Of a stretch of 64,000 nucleotides of DNA, positions 23,532 through 32,661 are shown one piece after another. Under the pieces are notes generated by a model. That model did not search any database and was not told the origin of the DNA. It saw only the letters and a program-made list of their open reading frames with translations. Made by a program: the position numbers and the translations under genes. The stretch covers positions 496,001-560,000 of the forward strand of contig NZ_JACBZN010000001.1 of the NCBI RefSeq assembly GCF_013408555.1. Direction: 5' to 3'. The DNA comes from Aeromicrobium tamlense (lineage in GTDB: Bacteria > Actinomycetota > Actinomycetes > Propionibacteriales > Nocardioidaceae). Within the stretch, counting starts at the first letter, position 1, and the number at the start of each line of letters is the position of its first letter.

Positions 23532-25575
23532 GCTCGAGGTTCTCGGCGACCTCCTCCTGAGGCGTCATGTGCGTGACCCCCGACAGCGGCAGGACCGTGT
23601 GGGGGCGTCCCGCCGCCAGGAGTGCCGAGGAGAGCCGCAGCGTGTGCGCGGCGACCACGTTGTCGTCCGCGAGCCCGTGGATGAGCATGAGCGGTCGCTC
23701 GAGCCTCGGGGCCAGCGGCAGCAGTGAGTTGGCGTCGTAGACCTCGGGCACCTCGTCGGGGTGGCCGAGGTAGCGCTCGGTGTAGCAGGTGTCGTAGAGG
23801 CGCCACTCCGTGACGGGCGCTCCGGCGACGGCCGCGTGGAACACGTCGGGGCGCTGCAGCACCGCGAGCGCGGCGAGGTAGCCGCCGTACGACCAGCCCG
23901 TGATGCCGACGCGGCCGGTGTCGACGTCGTCGGGATAGCGCTCGGCGATCGCGGCGACCGTGTCGACCTGGTCCTGCAGCGTGACCTCGGCGAACCGGTG
24001 GTGGATCGCGCGGTCCCACTCCGAGCCACGACCGGGCGTGCCGCGGCCGTCGGACACGACGACGCAGAACCCCTGGTCGGCCATCCACTGCGACTTGAGG
24101 AACATCCGGCCCGATGCCAGCACGCGCTGGGCGCCCGGGCCGCCGTACGGGTCGAGCAGCAGCGGGAGCCGCGTCGAGCCGGGCACGTGGTCGCGCGGGA
24201 AGAGCACCGCGGCACGCAGCTCGCGCTCGCCCAGGCGCACCAGCTCGACGGACGGTGAGATCGGCGCGGGCTCGGACAGCACGCGGAGCGAGCCGGTGGC
24301 ATTGCCGCGGCGGACCGTGAACGTGCTGGCGGTGGAGTCGAGGTCCGTGCGGACGACGACGGTGGTGCCGCCGCCGACCACCGCGCCGTGGACGGCTGCG
24401 CCCTGGGTGAGGACCTCGGCGTCGCGGCCGGCGGCGAACCGCACGAGGTGGACCTCGGTGGGCTCGTCGGACGCGGTGGCGAGCACGCCGTCCTCGTCGA
24501 CCTCGACGATCGAGCGCACCTGCCAGGCGTCGCCGCTGACGGGGGTGCCGTCCACGCACACGCGACGGCGGCCGTCGACGTCCTCGACCGTGACGAGGCG
24601 GCCCTGCGGGTCGCGGCGCGGACCGGCCGACAGCTCGACCCACGCGTCGTCGGAGAGCTCGCGCAGGGTGCGGGTGGCGCCGGTGGCCGGGTCGGCCTCG
24701 AGCACGAGGCTGCGGTGCTGGTCGCGGCTGAGCACCTGCAGGAGCGGGTCCGAGCCCTCCGACCAGTCGACCCGGGCGAGGTACTCGAAGGCGTCGTGGT
24801 CCCACGCGATCTCGACCGGCTCGCCGCCCTCGAGCGGCACGTGCCACAGCGTGACCACGCTGTTCGCGGTGCCCGCGGCCGGGTAGCGCTGCTCGACCGC
24901 GGGGCGGTCGGGGTGCGCGGGGTCGGCGACGTGCCACACCTCGACGTCGACGTCGTCGTAGCGCTCGACCAGCAGCGAGCGGCCGTCCGGCGCCCACCAG
25001 AAGCCGCGGTGGCGGTCCATCTCCTCGGCGGCGGTGAACTCGGCGCGGCCCCACACCCGGGTGGGCGTGTCGGGCGTGACCAGCGCGCGGTCCTCGCGGC
25101 CGGCCACGTCGACCACGCGCAGCTCGCCGGCGGAGTTCGCGTAGGCGACGTGGCGGCCGGTGGGATCGAGTCGCGGGTCGATCACGGCGCCCTCGGCGGG
25201 CAGCTCGCGCACGGCGTCGGCGCCCAGGTGCACGGCGAAGAGGCGTCCCGAGAGCGCGAAGCAGGCCCAGCGGCCGGTCTGGTCGACGTCGTAGGACACG
25301 AGGCCGCCGGCGCCCTCGCGGCTGCGCTCGCGGCGCGCGCGCTCCTCGGGTGAGAGGTCCTCGTCGGCCCCGCCGAGCACGGCGACCGGGTCGACCAGCA
25401 GCGACTCCTCGCCCGTGGCGACGTCGTACTCCCACAGCCCGCCCGAGCGGGAGACGCCGTTGGCGGTGCGGATGAAGCGCACCGTGCCGCCGTCGGGGGA
25501 GACGGTCAGGTTGCGGGGGACGCCGAGCGTGAAGCGCAGGGTGCGTGCGGCCAGCCGGGGATAGGACTCCGTCAT
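23494..25575 (-). CDS. S9 family prolyl oligopeptidase / dipeptidyl-peptidase IV-like peptidase
   Basis: The 693-residue serine peptidase has an N-terminal DPP-IV-type beta-propeller (about 1-440), including EFTAAEEMDRHRGFWW (about 183-198) whose EE pair normally binds the substrate N terminus. A C-terminal alpha/beta-hydrolase domain follows. The catalytic triad is visible in order: Ser in GWSYGG, Asp in HGLADDNV and His in SGVTHMT. It likely releases N-terminal dipeptides from peptides. No signal peptide is apparent, so it is cytoplasmic. It is divergent from mshB and convergent with the hydrolase gene. Confidence 0.93.
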   Translation of the reverse strand: MTESYPRLAARTLRFTLGVPRNLTVSPDGGTVRFIRTANGVSRSGGLWEYDVATGEESLLVDPVAVLGGADEDLSPEERARRERSREGAGGLVSYDVDQTGRWACFALSGRLFAVHLGADAVRELPAEGAVIDPRLDPTGRHVAYANSAGELRVVDVAGREDRALVTPDTPTRVWGRAEFTAAEEMDRHRGFWWAPDGRSLLVERYDDVDVEVWHVADPAHPDRPAVEQRYPAAGTANSVVTLWHVPLEGGEPVEIAWDHDAFEYLARVDWSEGSDPLLQVLSRDQHRSLVLEADPATGATRTLRELSDDAWVELSAGPRRDPQGRLVTVEDVDGRRRVCVDGTPVSGDAWQVRSIVEVDEDGVLATASDEPTEVHLVRFAAGRDAEVLTQGAAVHGAVVGGGTTVVVRTDLDSTASTFTVRRGNATGSLRVLSEPAPISPSVELVRLGERELRAAVLFPRDHVPGSTRLPLLLDPYGGPGAQRVLASGRMFLKSQWMADQGFCVVVSDGRGTPGRGSEWDRAIHHRFAEVTLQDQVDTVAAIAERYPDDVDTGRVGITGWSYGGYLAALAVLQRPDVFHAAVAGAPVTEWRLYDTCYTERYLGHPDEVPEVYDANSLLPLAPRLERPLMLIHGLADDNVVAAHTLRLSSALLAAGRPHTVLPLSGVTHMTPQEEVAENLELIQMEFLRQQLA

Positions 25576-25627
25576 GCCCCCATCCTGTCAGGGCGGTCTG
25601 TCACCGTCGGCCCCTACATTGGGACCC

Positions 25628-26533
25628 ATGTCCGACCGCCGACTGCTCCTCGTGCACGCCCACCCCGACGACGAGTCGATCCAATCGGGACTCACCATGG
25701 CGAAGTACGTCGCCGAGGGGGCTCAGGTCACGCTCGTCAACTGCACGCTGGGCGAGCACGGAGAGGTGCTGGTCCCCGAGCTGGCACACCTCGCGGCCGA
25801 GCACGAGGACCGCCTCGGCCCCCAGCGGCTCACCGAGCTCACCGACGCGATGGCCCACCTGGGCGTCACCGACTTCCGCCGGCTCGGCGGCGACGGCGCC
25901 TACCGCGACTCCGGCATGGTCTGGGACGAGAACGGCAACGCCGCCGCGATGGACGAGATCGACCCGCGAGCGTTCTGGCGGGCCGACCTGCTCGAGGCCG
26001 CGAACCACCTCGTCGCGATCATCCGCGAGGTCCGCCCGCAGGTGCTCGTGACCTACGACGAGTTCGGCAACTACGGCCACCCCGACCACATCCAGGCCCA
26101 CCGGGTCTCGACCTACGCGGCCGCGCTGGCCGCCGTCGAGTCGCACCGGCGCGACCTCGGTCCCGCGTGGGACGTGCCGAAGATCTACTGGACCGCCGAG
26201 TCCGCCTCGCGGCTGCGCGAGGGCGCGGCGATGATGGCCGAGGCCGGCCAGGAGATGCCGTTCCAGTTCGACCTCGAGAACCTGCCGCCGATGTTCTCCG
26301 AGGACGAGGACCTCAGCACGGCCGTCTCGTCGACGCCCGAGCACGTGCAGGCGAAGCTCGACGCGATGCGCGCCCACGCCACCCAGATCACCCCCGACGG
26401 CGAGTTCTTCGCGATGGGGATGGACCTCGCGGCGATCACGTGGGGCACCGAGTACTACCGCCTCGCGAAGGGTCGGCGCGGACCCGTGGGGGAGTCCGGC
26501 TTCGAGGACGACCTGTTCGCCGGCCTGCGCTGA
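25628..26533 (+). CDS. mshB: N-acetyl-GlcN-Ins deacetylase, mycothiol biosynthesis
   Basis: The 301-residue zinc metalloenzyme removes the acetyl group from N-acetylglucosaminyl-inositol in mycothiol synthesis. The PIG-L/LmbE motif AHPDDE gives His12 and Asp15, and GHPDHIQAH gives Asp153/His154, so the zinc and catalytic residues are all present. Length and the long insert with LENLPPMFS match actinobacterial MshB rather than its paralog Mca. The ATG at 25628 starts the conserved strand directly. Mycothiol genes are confined to actinobacteria, which supports the taxonomic placement. Confidence 0.93.
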   Translation: MSDRRLLLVHAHPDDESIQSGLTMAKYVAEGAQVTLVNCTLGEHGEVLVPELAHLAAEHEDRLGPQRLTELTDAMAHLGVTDFRRLGGDGAYRDSGMVWDENGNAAAMDEIDPRAFWRADLLEAANHLVAIIREVRPQVLVTYDEFGNYGHPDHIQAHRVSTYAAALAAVESHRRDLGPAWDVPKIYWTAESASRLREGAAMMAEAGQEMPFQFDLENLPPMFSEDEDLSTAVSSTPEHVQAKLDAMRAHATQITPDGEFFAMGMDLAAITWGTEYYRLAKGRRGPVGESGFEDDLFAGLR

Positions 26534-26570
26534 GTCGGGCTGCTTGGGCCGGAGCCCGTAGGCTTGACGG

Positions 26571-27104
26571 GTGGAGAAGTCCGTCGATCAAGCCGCATTC
26601 CGGGGTGCGCTGTCGCGATTCGCCAGTGGCGTGACCGTCGTGTCCACCCAGCACGAGGGTGTCGACCACGCGATGACCGCGAGTGCGTTCACCTCCGTCT
26701 CGCTCATTCCACCGCTCGTGCTGGTGTGCTCCAACAAGGGGAGTCGCTTCCACGACGCCGTGCGTGAGTCGCGCCGCTGGGGCGTGTCGATCCTGTCCGA
26801 GCACGGCCGCCAGGCCTCCGCCTGGTTCGCCCACCGCGGGCGCCCGCTCGACACCCAGTTCGCCGACATCCCGCACCACCGCAGCCCCGGCGGGCTCGCG
26901 CTGCTCGACGACGCGCTGTCCTGGCTCGAGTGCGAGACCGAGGCCGAGCACGACGGCGGCGACCACCTGATCCTCGTCGGCCGGGTGACCTGGGCGCAGT
27001 ACCAGGACGAGACCGACGACCCGCTGCTCTACTACCGCTCGCACTACGGCACGATCATTCGCCAGCCCGAGTCCGAGAAGACGGCCTACCGAGGGGGCGC
27101 ATGA
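26571..27104 (+). CDS. Flavin reductase family protein
   Basis: The 177-residue FMN-binding split-barrel reductase starts FRGALSRFASGVTVVST (about 10-26) and contains MTASAFTSVSLIPPLVLVC (about 35-53), the FMN site of the HpaC/DIM6 family. It probably supplies reduced flavin to a monooxygenase or acts on its own substrate; no oxygenase is adjacent. The GTG at 26571 has no Shine-Dalgarno site but TAGGCT lies 8 bp upstream as a possible -10 box, suggesting a leaderless mRNA. It overlaps the VanW-family gene by 4 nt. Confidence 0.88.
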   Translation: MEKSVDQAAFRGALSRFASGVTVVSTQHEGVDHAMTASAFTSVSLIPPLVLVCSNKGSRFHDAVRESRRWGVSILSEHGRQASAWFAHRGRPLDTQFADIPHHRSPGGLALLDDALSWLECETEAEHDGGDHLILVGRVTWAQYQDETDDPLLYYRSHYGTIIRQPESEKTAYRGGA

Positions 27105-28801
27105 GCCGCCGTCGCCTGCTGATCGTCGCGGGCGCCGTCGTGTCCGTGATCGCCCTCGCCTACGTCGCCGGGTACGTCCTCACCGGCCAGCGACTGCCGG
27201 CCGACACGTCGATCGCCGGCGTCGACGTCGGCGGCCAGAGCCCCGACGAGGCCGAGGAGACCCTCGAGCAGGGACTCGCGGAGCGCTCGAAGGAGCCGAT
27301 CCGGGCCACGTTCGACGACCGCGACTTCGAGATCGAGCCCACCCAGGCCGGCCTCGCGGTCGACGTGGCCGCCAGCGTGCGCGCCGCGGGCGGCCGCTCC
27401 TGGGACCCGCGCGACATGGTCGCCCTGGTCGCGGGCGGCTCCGACCACGACCCCGTGCTCGACGTGGACGAGACGAAGCTGGCCGCGGCGGTGGCCTCGG
27501 TCGCCGAGACCGTGGACCAGCCCGTCGTCGAGGCGCAGATCACCTTCCCCGACGCGAAGCCGAAGGCGCGCGCGCCGAAGGCCGGCAACGAGGTCCCGCA
27601 GGACGAGTTCGCCGAGGCGATCCAGGACGCGTGGCTCACGCAGGACGAGCCCGTCGAGGTCCCGGTCGAGGCCGTGGCGCCCGCCGTCGACCGCGCCGGC
27701 CTGCGTCAGGCCATCCGCGACATCGCCCGGCCCGCCGTGGCGGCGCCGGTCAAGCTCCAGGTCGGTGACGCGACCATCGACCTGCCCGTCACCGCGTACG
27801 CACCGGCCCTCGCGGTGGTCGTCAAGGACGGCGCGATGACCCCGGTCATCGACGCGAAGGACCTCGCGAAGCCGCTCACCAGCTCCACCACCGGCATCGG
27901 TCGCAGCGCCGTCGACGCCTCGTTCCGCTTCGAGGGCGGGAAGGCGTTCGTCGTGCCCGGCAAGGCGGGTGTGGGCCTCGACCCCAAGACGATGGCCACG
28001 CAGCTGGTGCCGGTGCTGACGAAGACGGGCGACGCCCGCTCGATCACCGTCGAGGCCAGCGCGGTGCAGCCCGAGTTCACCACCGAGGACGCGAAGGCGC
28101 TCGGCATCAAGGAGCGCATCAGCTCCTTCACCACCGAGTACCCCCACGCCGACTACCGCAACACGAACCAGGCCGAGGCCGCCCGCCGCATCGACGGCGT
28201 CGTCCTCGAGCCCGGCGAGACGTTCAGCTTCAACGACATCGTGGGGGAGCGGACCGCGGCGAACGGCTTCGTGTCGGGCTTCGTCATCAACGGCGGCGTG
28301 TTCCGCGAGGAGCTCGGCGGCGGCGTCTCGCAGGTGGCCACCACCGCGTACAACGCGGCGTTCTTCGGCGGCCTCGACGACGTCGAGCACCACCCGCACG
28401 CGTTCTACATCGACCGCTACCCGGTGGGCCGCGAGGCGACGATCTACTACGGCAGCCTCGACCTGCGCTTCCGCAACCCCTACAAGACGGGCGTCGTCAT
28501 CCATGCCTGGGTCGACAAGAGCGCGCCCGGCACGGTGGGCCGCATGAACGTCGAGATGTACGGCACGAAGGTCTACGAGGTGAAGTCGCGCTCGAGCGAC
28601 CGCTACAACTTCCGCAACCCGGGCACGCAGTACGACGACACCGACCGCTGCGTCTCGCAGGCGCCGGTCACGGGCTTCGACATCGACATCCACCGCGACT
28701 TCTACCAGGGCGGCAAGCGGGTCAAGACCGAGAAGGACACGGCCTACTACCAGGCCGCCGACCGCGTCATCTGCGGCAAGAAGCCCGAGAAGGACGACTG
28801 A
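27101..28801 (+). CDS. VanW family protein with peptidoglycan-binding-like domains
   Basis: The 566-residue cell-envelope protein has a single N-terminal membrane anchor (about residues 5-27, after MSRRR), putting most of it outside the cell. Repeated PG_binding_4/YoaR-like segments lie at about 50-150 and 230-330. The VanW domain (about 380-510) carries PGETFSFNDIVGERT and GGGVSQVATTAYNAAF. VanW occurs in vancomycin-resistance clusters but has no defined reaction; this stand-alone form is common in actinobacteria. It is coupled to the flavin-reductase gene by an ATGA overlap, and a family B palindrome follows. Confidence 0.9.
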   Translation: MSRRRLLIVAGAVVSVIALAYVAGYVLTGQRLPADTSIAGVDVGGQSPDEAEETLEQGLAERSKEPIRATFDDRDFEIEPTQAGLAVDVAASVRAAGGRSWDPRDMVALVAGGSDHDPVLDVDETKLAAAVASVAETVDQPVVEAQITFPDAKPKARAPKAGNEVPQDEFAEAIQDAWLTQDEPVEVPVEAVAPAVDRAGLRQAIRDIARPAVAAPVKLQVGDATIDLPVTAYAPALAVVVKDGAMTPVIDAKDLAKPLTSSTTGIGRSAVDASFRFEGGKAFVVPGKAGVGLDPKTMATQLVPVLTKTGDARSITVEASAVQPEFTTEDAKALGIKERISSFTTEYPHADYRNTNQAEAARRIDGVVLEPGETFSFNDIVGERTAANGFVSGFVINGGVFREELGGGVSQVATTAYNAAFFGGLDDVEHHPHAFYIDRYPVGREATIYYGSLDLRFRNPYKTGVVIHAWVDKSAPGTVGRMNVEMYGTKVYEVKSRSSDRYNFRNPGTQYDDTDRCVSQAPVTGFDIDIHRDFYQGGKRVKTEKDTAYYQAADRVICGKKPEKDD

Positions 28802-28830
28802 CGGCTCGCCGCGCCCGTTCCCCTTCCCCA

Positions 28831-28887
28831 CTTGTGGAACGCGTTGCACGTTCCTGAGTCCGAGAAGCGTGCAACGCGTTCCACAAG
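28831..28887. repeat. Family B palindromic intergenic repeat, copy 1
   Basis: Perfect 20-nt arms CTTGTGGAACGCGTTGCACG (28831-28850) and its complement (28868-28887) flank a 17-nt loop. The TGGAACG...CGTTCCA core recurs at 37.8 and 55.5 kb. It lies between convergent genes and could serve as a bidirectional terminator, although no T-tract follows. Confidence 0.85.
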
Positions 28888-28908
28888 TTGCACGGTTCGC
28901 TCGGAGGC

Positions 28909-29814
28909 TCAGGGGGCGGTGAGGTACCGGTACGCGTGGTGCGTGCGGAAGCCGAAGGGCGCGTAGAGCGCGATCGCCGGGTGGTTGTCGCGCATCGTCT
29001 GCAGGTAGGCCTTGTCGGCGCCGTGCGCCGCGGCCCAGGCCAGCGAGGTCTCGACGATCCGCCGGGCCAGCCCCTGACGGCGGTGCGCGGGATCGACCTC
29101 GACCGCCGCGAGTCCCGCCCACTCGCCAGTCACCACGATGCGCCCGATCGCGGCGTCGCCGATCGACACGAAGCCCACGGTCGCCGGGCCCTCGAGCACC
29201 GCGCGCGCGGTGGAGGCGTCGCGCACGCGTCCGTAGTGCCGCAGCCAGCCGTCGGTCGCGTGGTCGGCGACGATCGCCTCGGGATCGGCGGCAGGCACAT
29301 CGCGCAGGTCGGCGACCTGCACGATCGCGCCCGGCGGCTGGTCGGTGACGCCGACCCAGCCGGCCTCGACGAACCGCTGGTGCCACGCCGAGTCCTCGAC
29401 GATCTGGACGAGCGGACGCAGGTCGCGGGCGCGGTAGAAGTCGACGACCGCGCCGAACGGGTCGTCGGTGCCCGGGTCGCCGTGCACGGCCGCGGAGTTC
29501 GCGCGGCCGGTGAATCCGCTCGCCGCCCGCAGCTCCCACGCGCCCAGCGGCACCGACTCGGTGGCCGGCCAGCCGCGCGACGTGACGCGGGTCAGGTCCT
29601 CGGACGAGATCGCGCCGGCCGCGCGCGTGCGGACGGGCCGGTCGGGCACGACGCGCATCGCCAGCACGGTGCCCGCGGGCACGAACGCGAGCTCGCCATC
29701 GCGCCGCTCGATGCGCAGCCCGTCGGGCTCCGCGCTCAGCACGCGGCCCACGACGTCGCGCGCGCCGTCGCCGCTGCGATGGCGCACGGAGACGCGACGA
29801 CCGACCAGATCCAC
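28909..29814 (-). CDS. GNAT family N-acetyltransferase with N-terminal extension
   Basis: The 301-residue protein has an N-terminal beta-rich region of about 60 residues (VSVRHRSGDGARDVVGRVL) resembling a small barrel, followed by two GNAT-like halves. The C-terminal half carries the acetyl-CoA motif VDPAHRRQGLARRI (about 236-249), then MRDNHPAIALYAPFGF (about 270-285). The substrate is unknown. Its start is about 90 bp from the divergent fdxA gene. Confidence 0.88.
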   Translation of the reverse strand: MDLVGRRVSVRHRSGDGARDVVGRVLSAEPDGLRIERRDGELAFVPAGTVLAMRVVPDRPVRTRAAGAISSEDLTRVTSRGWPATESVPLGAWELRAASGFTGRANSAAVHGDPGTDDPFGAVVDFYRARDLRPLVQIVEDSAWHQRFVEAGWVGVTDQPPGAIVQVADLRDVPAADPEAIVADHATDGWLRHYGRVRDASTARAVLEGPATVGFVSIGDAAIGRIVVTGEWAGLAAVEVDPAHRRQGLARRIVETSLAWAAAHGADKAYLQTMRDNHPAIALYAPFGFRTHHAYRYLTAP

Positions 29815-29901
29815 GGCGACACGATCTCATGAGGCGAACCCGGCCAGCGAAGCCCGGGTCCCCCGGGAGATACTGGGGACCGACCCCGAAGGAGCAAGCC
29901 C

Positions 29902-30225
29902 GTGACGTATGTGATCGCCCAGCCTTGTGTCGACATCAAGGACCGTGCGTGTGTGGACGAGTGTCCGGTCGACTGCATCTACGAGGGCAACCGCATGCTC
30001 TACATCCACCCGGACGAGTGCGTGGACTGCGGCGCCTGTGAGCCGGTCTGCCCGGTCGAGGCCATCTTCTACGAGGACGACACCCCGGACGAGTGGAAGG
30101 ACTACTACGACGCGAACGTCCACTTCTTCGACGACCTCGGCTCGCCCGGTGGTGCCGCGAAGATGGGCGTGATCGACGCCGACCACCCGTTCGTCAAGGC
30201 CCTGCCTCCCCAGAACCAGGAGTGA
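29902..30225 (+). CDS. fdxA: Seven-iron ferredoxin
   Basis: The 107-residue electron carrier has two cluster motifs: Cys9-x7-Cys17-x3-Cys21-Pro for the [3Fe-4S] site (with Cys25 joining the second cluster) and CVDCGACEPVCP (Cys40, 43, 46, 50) for the [4Fe-4S] site. Length and the acidic C-terminal half match FdxA of actinobacteria. The GTG at 29902 is preceded by AAGGAG. It is followed after 6 nt by dapC, a gene order conserved in actinobacteria. Confidence 0.96.
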   Translation: MTYVIAQPCVDIKDRACVDECPVDCIYEGNRMLYIHPDECVDCGACEPVCPVEAIFYEDDTPDEWKDYYDANVHFFDDLGSPGGAAKMGVIDADHPFVKALPPQNQE

Positions 30226-30231
30226 CGGGCC

Positions 30232-31335
30232 ATGGCCGAGGCCCGGGTGTCGGGACGCTTCCCCGACTTCCCGTGGGACACGATCGCCGCCGCCAAGGCA
30301 CGGGCCGCCGAGCATCCTGACGGCCTCGTCGACCTGTCGATCGGCACGCCGGTCGATCCCACGCCCGAGGTCGCGCGCCAGGCGCTGATCGCCGCGGCCG
30401 ACTCGCCCGGGTACCCCACGGTCCTCGGCCCCGAGTCGTTGCGGCAGGCCGTCGTCGACTGGCTCGAGCGCCGCTTCTCCATCACCGGCGTCGGCACCGA
30501 CAACGTGCTGGCCACGATCGGCAGCAAGGAGCTCATCGCCAACCTGTGCGTGCAGCTCGGCCTCGGCCCCGGCGACGTCGTCGGCCTGCCCGAGACGGCC
30601 TACCCGACCTACGCCGTGAGCGCGGCCTACGCGGGGGCCACGGCGATCGCCACGGACTCGCGCGTGGCGTTCGGCCCCCAGCGTCCGAAGCTCGTGTTCA
30701 TCAACTTCCCGGCCAACCCGCACGGCCGCGTCGTCGGCCGCGAGCACCTCAAGGCGTGGGTCGACTTCTGCCGCGAGTCGGGCGCGCTGCTCGTCAGCGA
30801 CGAGTGCTACCTCGAGTTCGTCTGGGAGGGCGAGCCCGTCTCGGTGCTCGACCCCGAGGTCAACGGCGGCTCGCTCGACGGCATCCTCGCGCTGCACTCG
30901 CTGTCGAAGCGCTCCAACATGGCGGGCTACCGCGACGCGTTCCTCGTGGGCGACCGCTCGGTCGTCGCCGAGCTGCTCGCGGTCCGCAAGCACCTGGGCT
31001 TCATGGTGCCCACGCCCGTCGCCGCCGCGATGGAGGCCGCACTGGCCGACGACACGCACGTCGACGAGCAGCGCGAGCGCTACCTCGCGCGGCGGGCCAC
31101 ACTGCGCACGGCGCTGGAGCAGGCGGGCTTCCGCATCGACCACTCGCAGGGCTCGCTGTACCTGTGGGCCACGCGCGGGGAGCCGTGCCGCGACACCGTC
31201 GAGTGGCTGGCCGACCGCGGCATCCTCGTTGCTCCGGGCGACTTCTACGGCGCCACCGGCTCGCACCACGTCCGGTTCGCGGTCACGGCCACCGACGAGC
31301 GCATCGCCGCCGCTGCCAAGCGCCTCTCGTCCTGA
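30232..31335 (+). CDS. dapC: Succinyldiaminopimelate aminotransferase
   Basis: The 367-residue PLP-dependent class I aminotransferase converts N-succinyl-2-amino-6-oxopimelate to N-succinyl-LL-diaminopimelate in lysine and peptidoglycan precursor synthesis. The pyridoxal-binding lysine is Lys226 in SLSKRSNMAGYR; the PLP-contacting NFPANPHG (about 158-165) and DECYLEF (about 190-196) are present. The position directly after fdxA, with dapD further on, supports the DapC assignment over other aminotransferases. Confidence 0.93.
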   Translation: MAEARVSGRFPDFPWDTIAAAKARAAEHPDGLVDLSIGTPVDPTPEVARQALIAAADSPGYPTVLGPESLRQAVVDWLERRFSITGVGTDNVLATIGSKELIANLCVQLGLGPGDVVGLPETAYPTYAVSAAYAGATAIATDSRVAFGPQRPKLVFINFPANPHGRVVGREHLKAWVDFCRESGALLVSDECYLEFVWEGEPVSVLDPEVNGGSLDGILALHSLSKRSNMAGYRDAFLVGDRSVVAELLAVRKHLGFMVPTPVAAAMEAALADDTHVDEQRERYLARRATLRTALEQAGFRIDHSQGSLYLWATRGEPCRDTVEWLADRGILVAPGDFYGATGSHHVRFAVTATDERIAAAAKRLSS

Positions 31336-31346
31336 GCGCTGCCTGA

Positions 31347-32495
31347 TCAGCCGGGCAGCTCGACGGCCTCGAGGGCCATCAGCACGCTGCCCACGCACGA
31401 CGGGCGGTCGTCCAGCTCGGACCCGGTGACCCGCACCTCCCGGGCCACGGGCGTCAGCGCGTGACGGCGCATCGACGCGCGCACCTCGTCGAGCAGCAGG
31501 TCGCCCGCCGCGGCGAGGTCGCCGCCGATCACGACGACCTCGGGGCCGAGCAGGTTCGCGACGGCCGCGACGGCCTCGCCCAGGTGGCGTCCGGCGTCCT
31601 CGATGAGACGTCGGGCGCCCTGGTCGCCGCGCAGCGCGCGCTCGACGAAGCCTTGCACGTCCAGCTCGCCGCCCGTGGGCGCGTACTGGGCGATGAGGGC
31701 GGCGCCACCGACGTAGGCCTCGAGACAGCCGCGGCTGCCGCAGCGGCACAGGGGACCCGACTCGTCCATCGTGAGGTGGCCGAGCTCGCCGGCGGTGCCC
31801 AGGCCGCCGTGGTGGACGCGGCCGTCGAGCACGAGTCCGCAGCCGACGCCCGAGGCGATCTTGATGTAGACGAGGTCCTGGTGGCCGCGGCCCGCGCCGC
31901 GCATCCACTCGGCCAGCGCGCTGAGGTTGGCGTCGTTGTCCACCACCGTGGTGCGCTCGAAGACCTTCTCGGCCGCGGAGCGGGCGTCGACGCCCACCCA
32001 GCCGGGCAGGATCGAGCCGGAGTCGATGATGCCGTCGCGTCCGATCGGGGCGGGGATCGCCATGCCGATGGCGCGCAGGCCGTCGTGGTCGAGGCCCCCG
32101 GCCTCCAGCAGCTCGTCCACCATCGAGCGCGCGAGGTCGAGCGCCTCGTCGCTGGGGGCGTCGGGCGCGAGCGGGACGACGCGCGAGTCGCGGATGTCGC
32201 CGGCGAGGTCGGCCAGCGCGACCTGCAGGTGCGAGTGGCCGAAGTCGACACCGGCCACGACGCCGGCCTCGGGGGAGACGGTGACGGTGGCGCCGCGGCG
32301 TCCCGCCCCGGCCTCGGAGTGCAGGAAGCCCGCCGTGACCAGCTCGCGGATGATGCCCGAGACGGTCGCGGGGGCCAACTGCGTGCGGCGCGCGATCTGT
32401 GCCTGGCTGAGCCCGCCGGCCTCGCGGACGACCCGGACCACGCGACTCTGGTTGGAGACGCGCAGGGCAGCGGTCGAACCCGGGCTGGAGGACAT
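31347..32495 (-). CDS. ROK family transcriptional regulator (XylR-like)
   Basis: The 382-residue protein has an N-terminal winged HTH (about 15-70, with SQAQIARRTQLAPATVSGIIREL) and a ROK sugar-kinase-like domain. The kinase part shows VDFGHSHLQVALADL, DNDANLSALAEW and GVGCGLVLDG, and the zinc-binding CRCGSRGCLE motif (about 246-255). Such regulators bind a sugar and repress neighbouring sugar genes. It is divergent from the XylFGH-type transporter, so D-xylose or a related sugar is the likely inducer. The ATG at 32495 is preferred; a GTG three codons upstream is possible. Confidence 0.92.
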   Translation of the reverse strand: MSSSPGSTAALRVSNQSRVVRVVREAGGLSQAQIARRTQLAPATVSGIIRELVTAGFLHSEAGAGRRGATVTVSPEAGVVAGVDFGHSHLQVALADLAGDIRDSRVVPLAPDAPSDEALDLARSMVDELLEAGGLDHDGLRAIGMAIPAPIGRDGIIDSGSILPGWVGVDARSAAEKVFERTTVVDNDANLSALAEWMRGAGRGHQDLVYIKIASGVGCGLVLDGRVHHGGLGTAGELGHLTMDESGPLCRCGSRGCLEAYVGGAALIAQYAPTGGELDVQGFVERALRGDQGARRLIEDAGRHLGEAVAAVANLLGPEVVVIGGDLAAAGDLLLDEVRASMRRHALTPVAREVRVTGSELDDRPSCVGSVLMALEAVELPG

Positions 32496-32661
32496 GGCGT
32501 CCACTGTGACTCACGTCGCAGTTGTCGTCAAGTGTTGAAGACAAACACGGGCTCTACTGTTGCGTAACAAGATTTGCGTTCATCACTTGACGCTTTTCTT
32601 GTGACGTAGTTCACTGGTCATGCTCCACGCCGACGTGGGGACGACATTTCTTGGAGGAACT
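32496..32661. promoter_or_regulatory. Divergent promoter region, ROK regulator / sugar ABC operon
   Basis: This 166-bp spacer is A+T-richer than the coding DNA. It contains repeated CTTGACG-like and GTTGTCGTCAAG/TTGAAGACAAAC segments around 32519-32546 that could be ROK half-sites, and a TTGACG (32587-32592) that could serve as a -35 box for the transporter. AGGAGG-type Shine-Dalgarno sequence GGAGG lies just before the GTG at 32662. Exact operator boundaries cannot be fixed by eye. Confidence 0.5.

Noticed and set aside
27086..29830. Very long open frame on the minus strand (over 900 codons), opposite the VanW gene and across the GNAT gene
   Set aside because: It lies antisense to clearly functional genes, its translation is low-complexity (Arg/Ala/Asp-rich), and long antisense frames are an expected effect of third-position G/C bias.
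29827..32544. 905-codon minus-strand frame across fdxA, dapC and the ROK gene
   Set aside because: It shadows real genes on both strands and its product is repetitive charged sequence without motifs.
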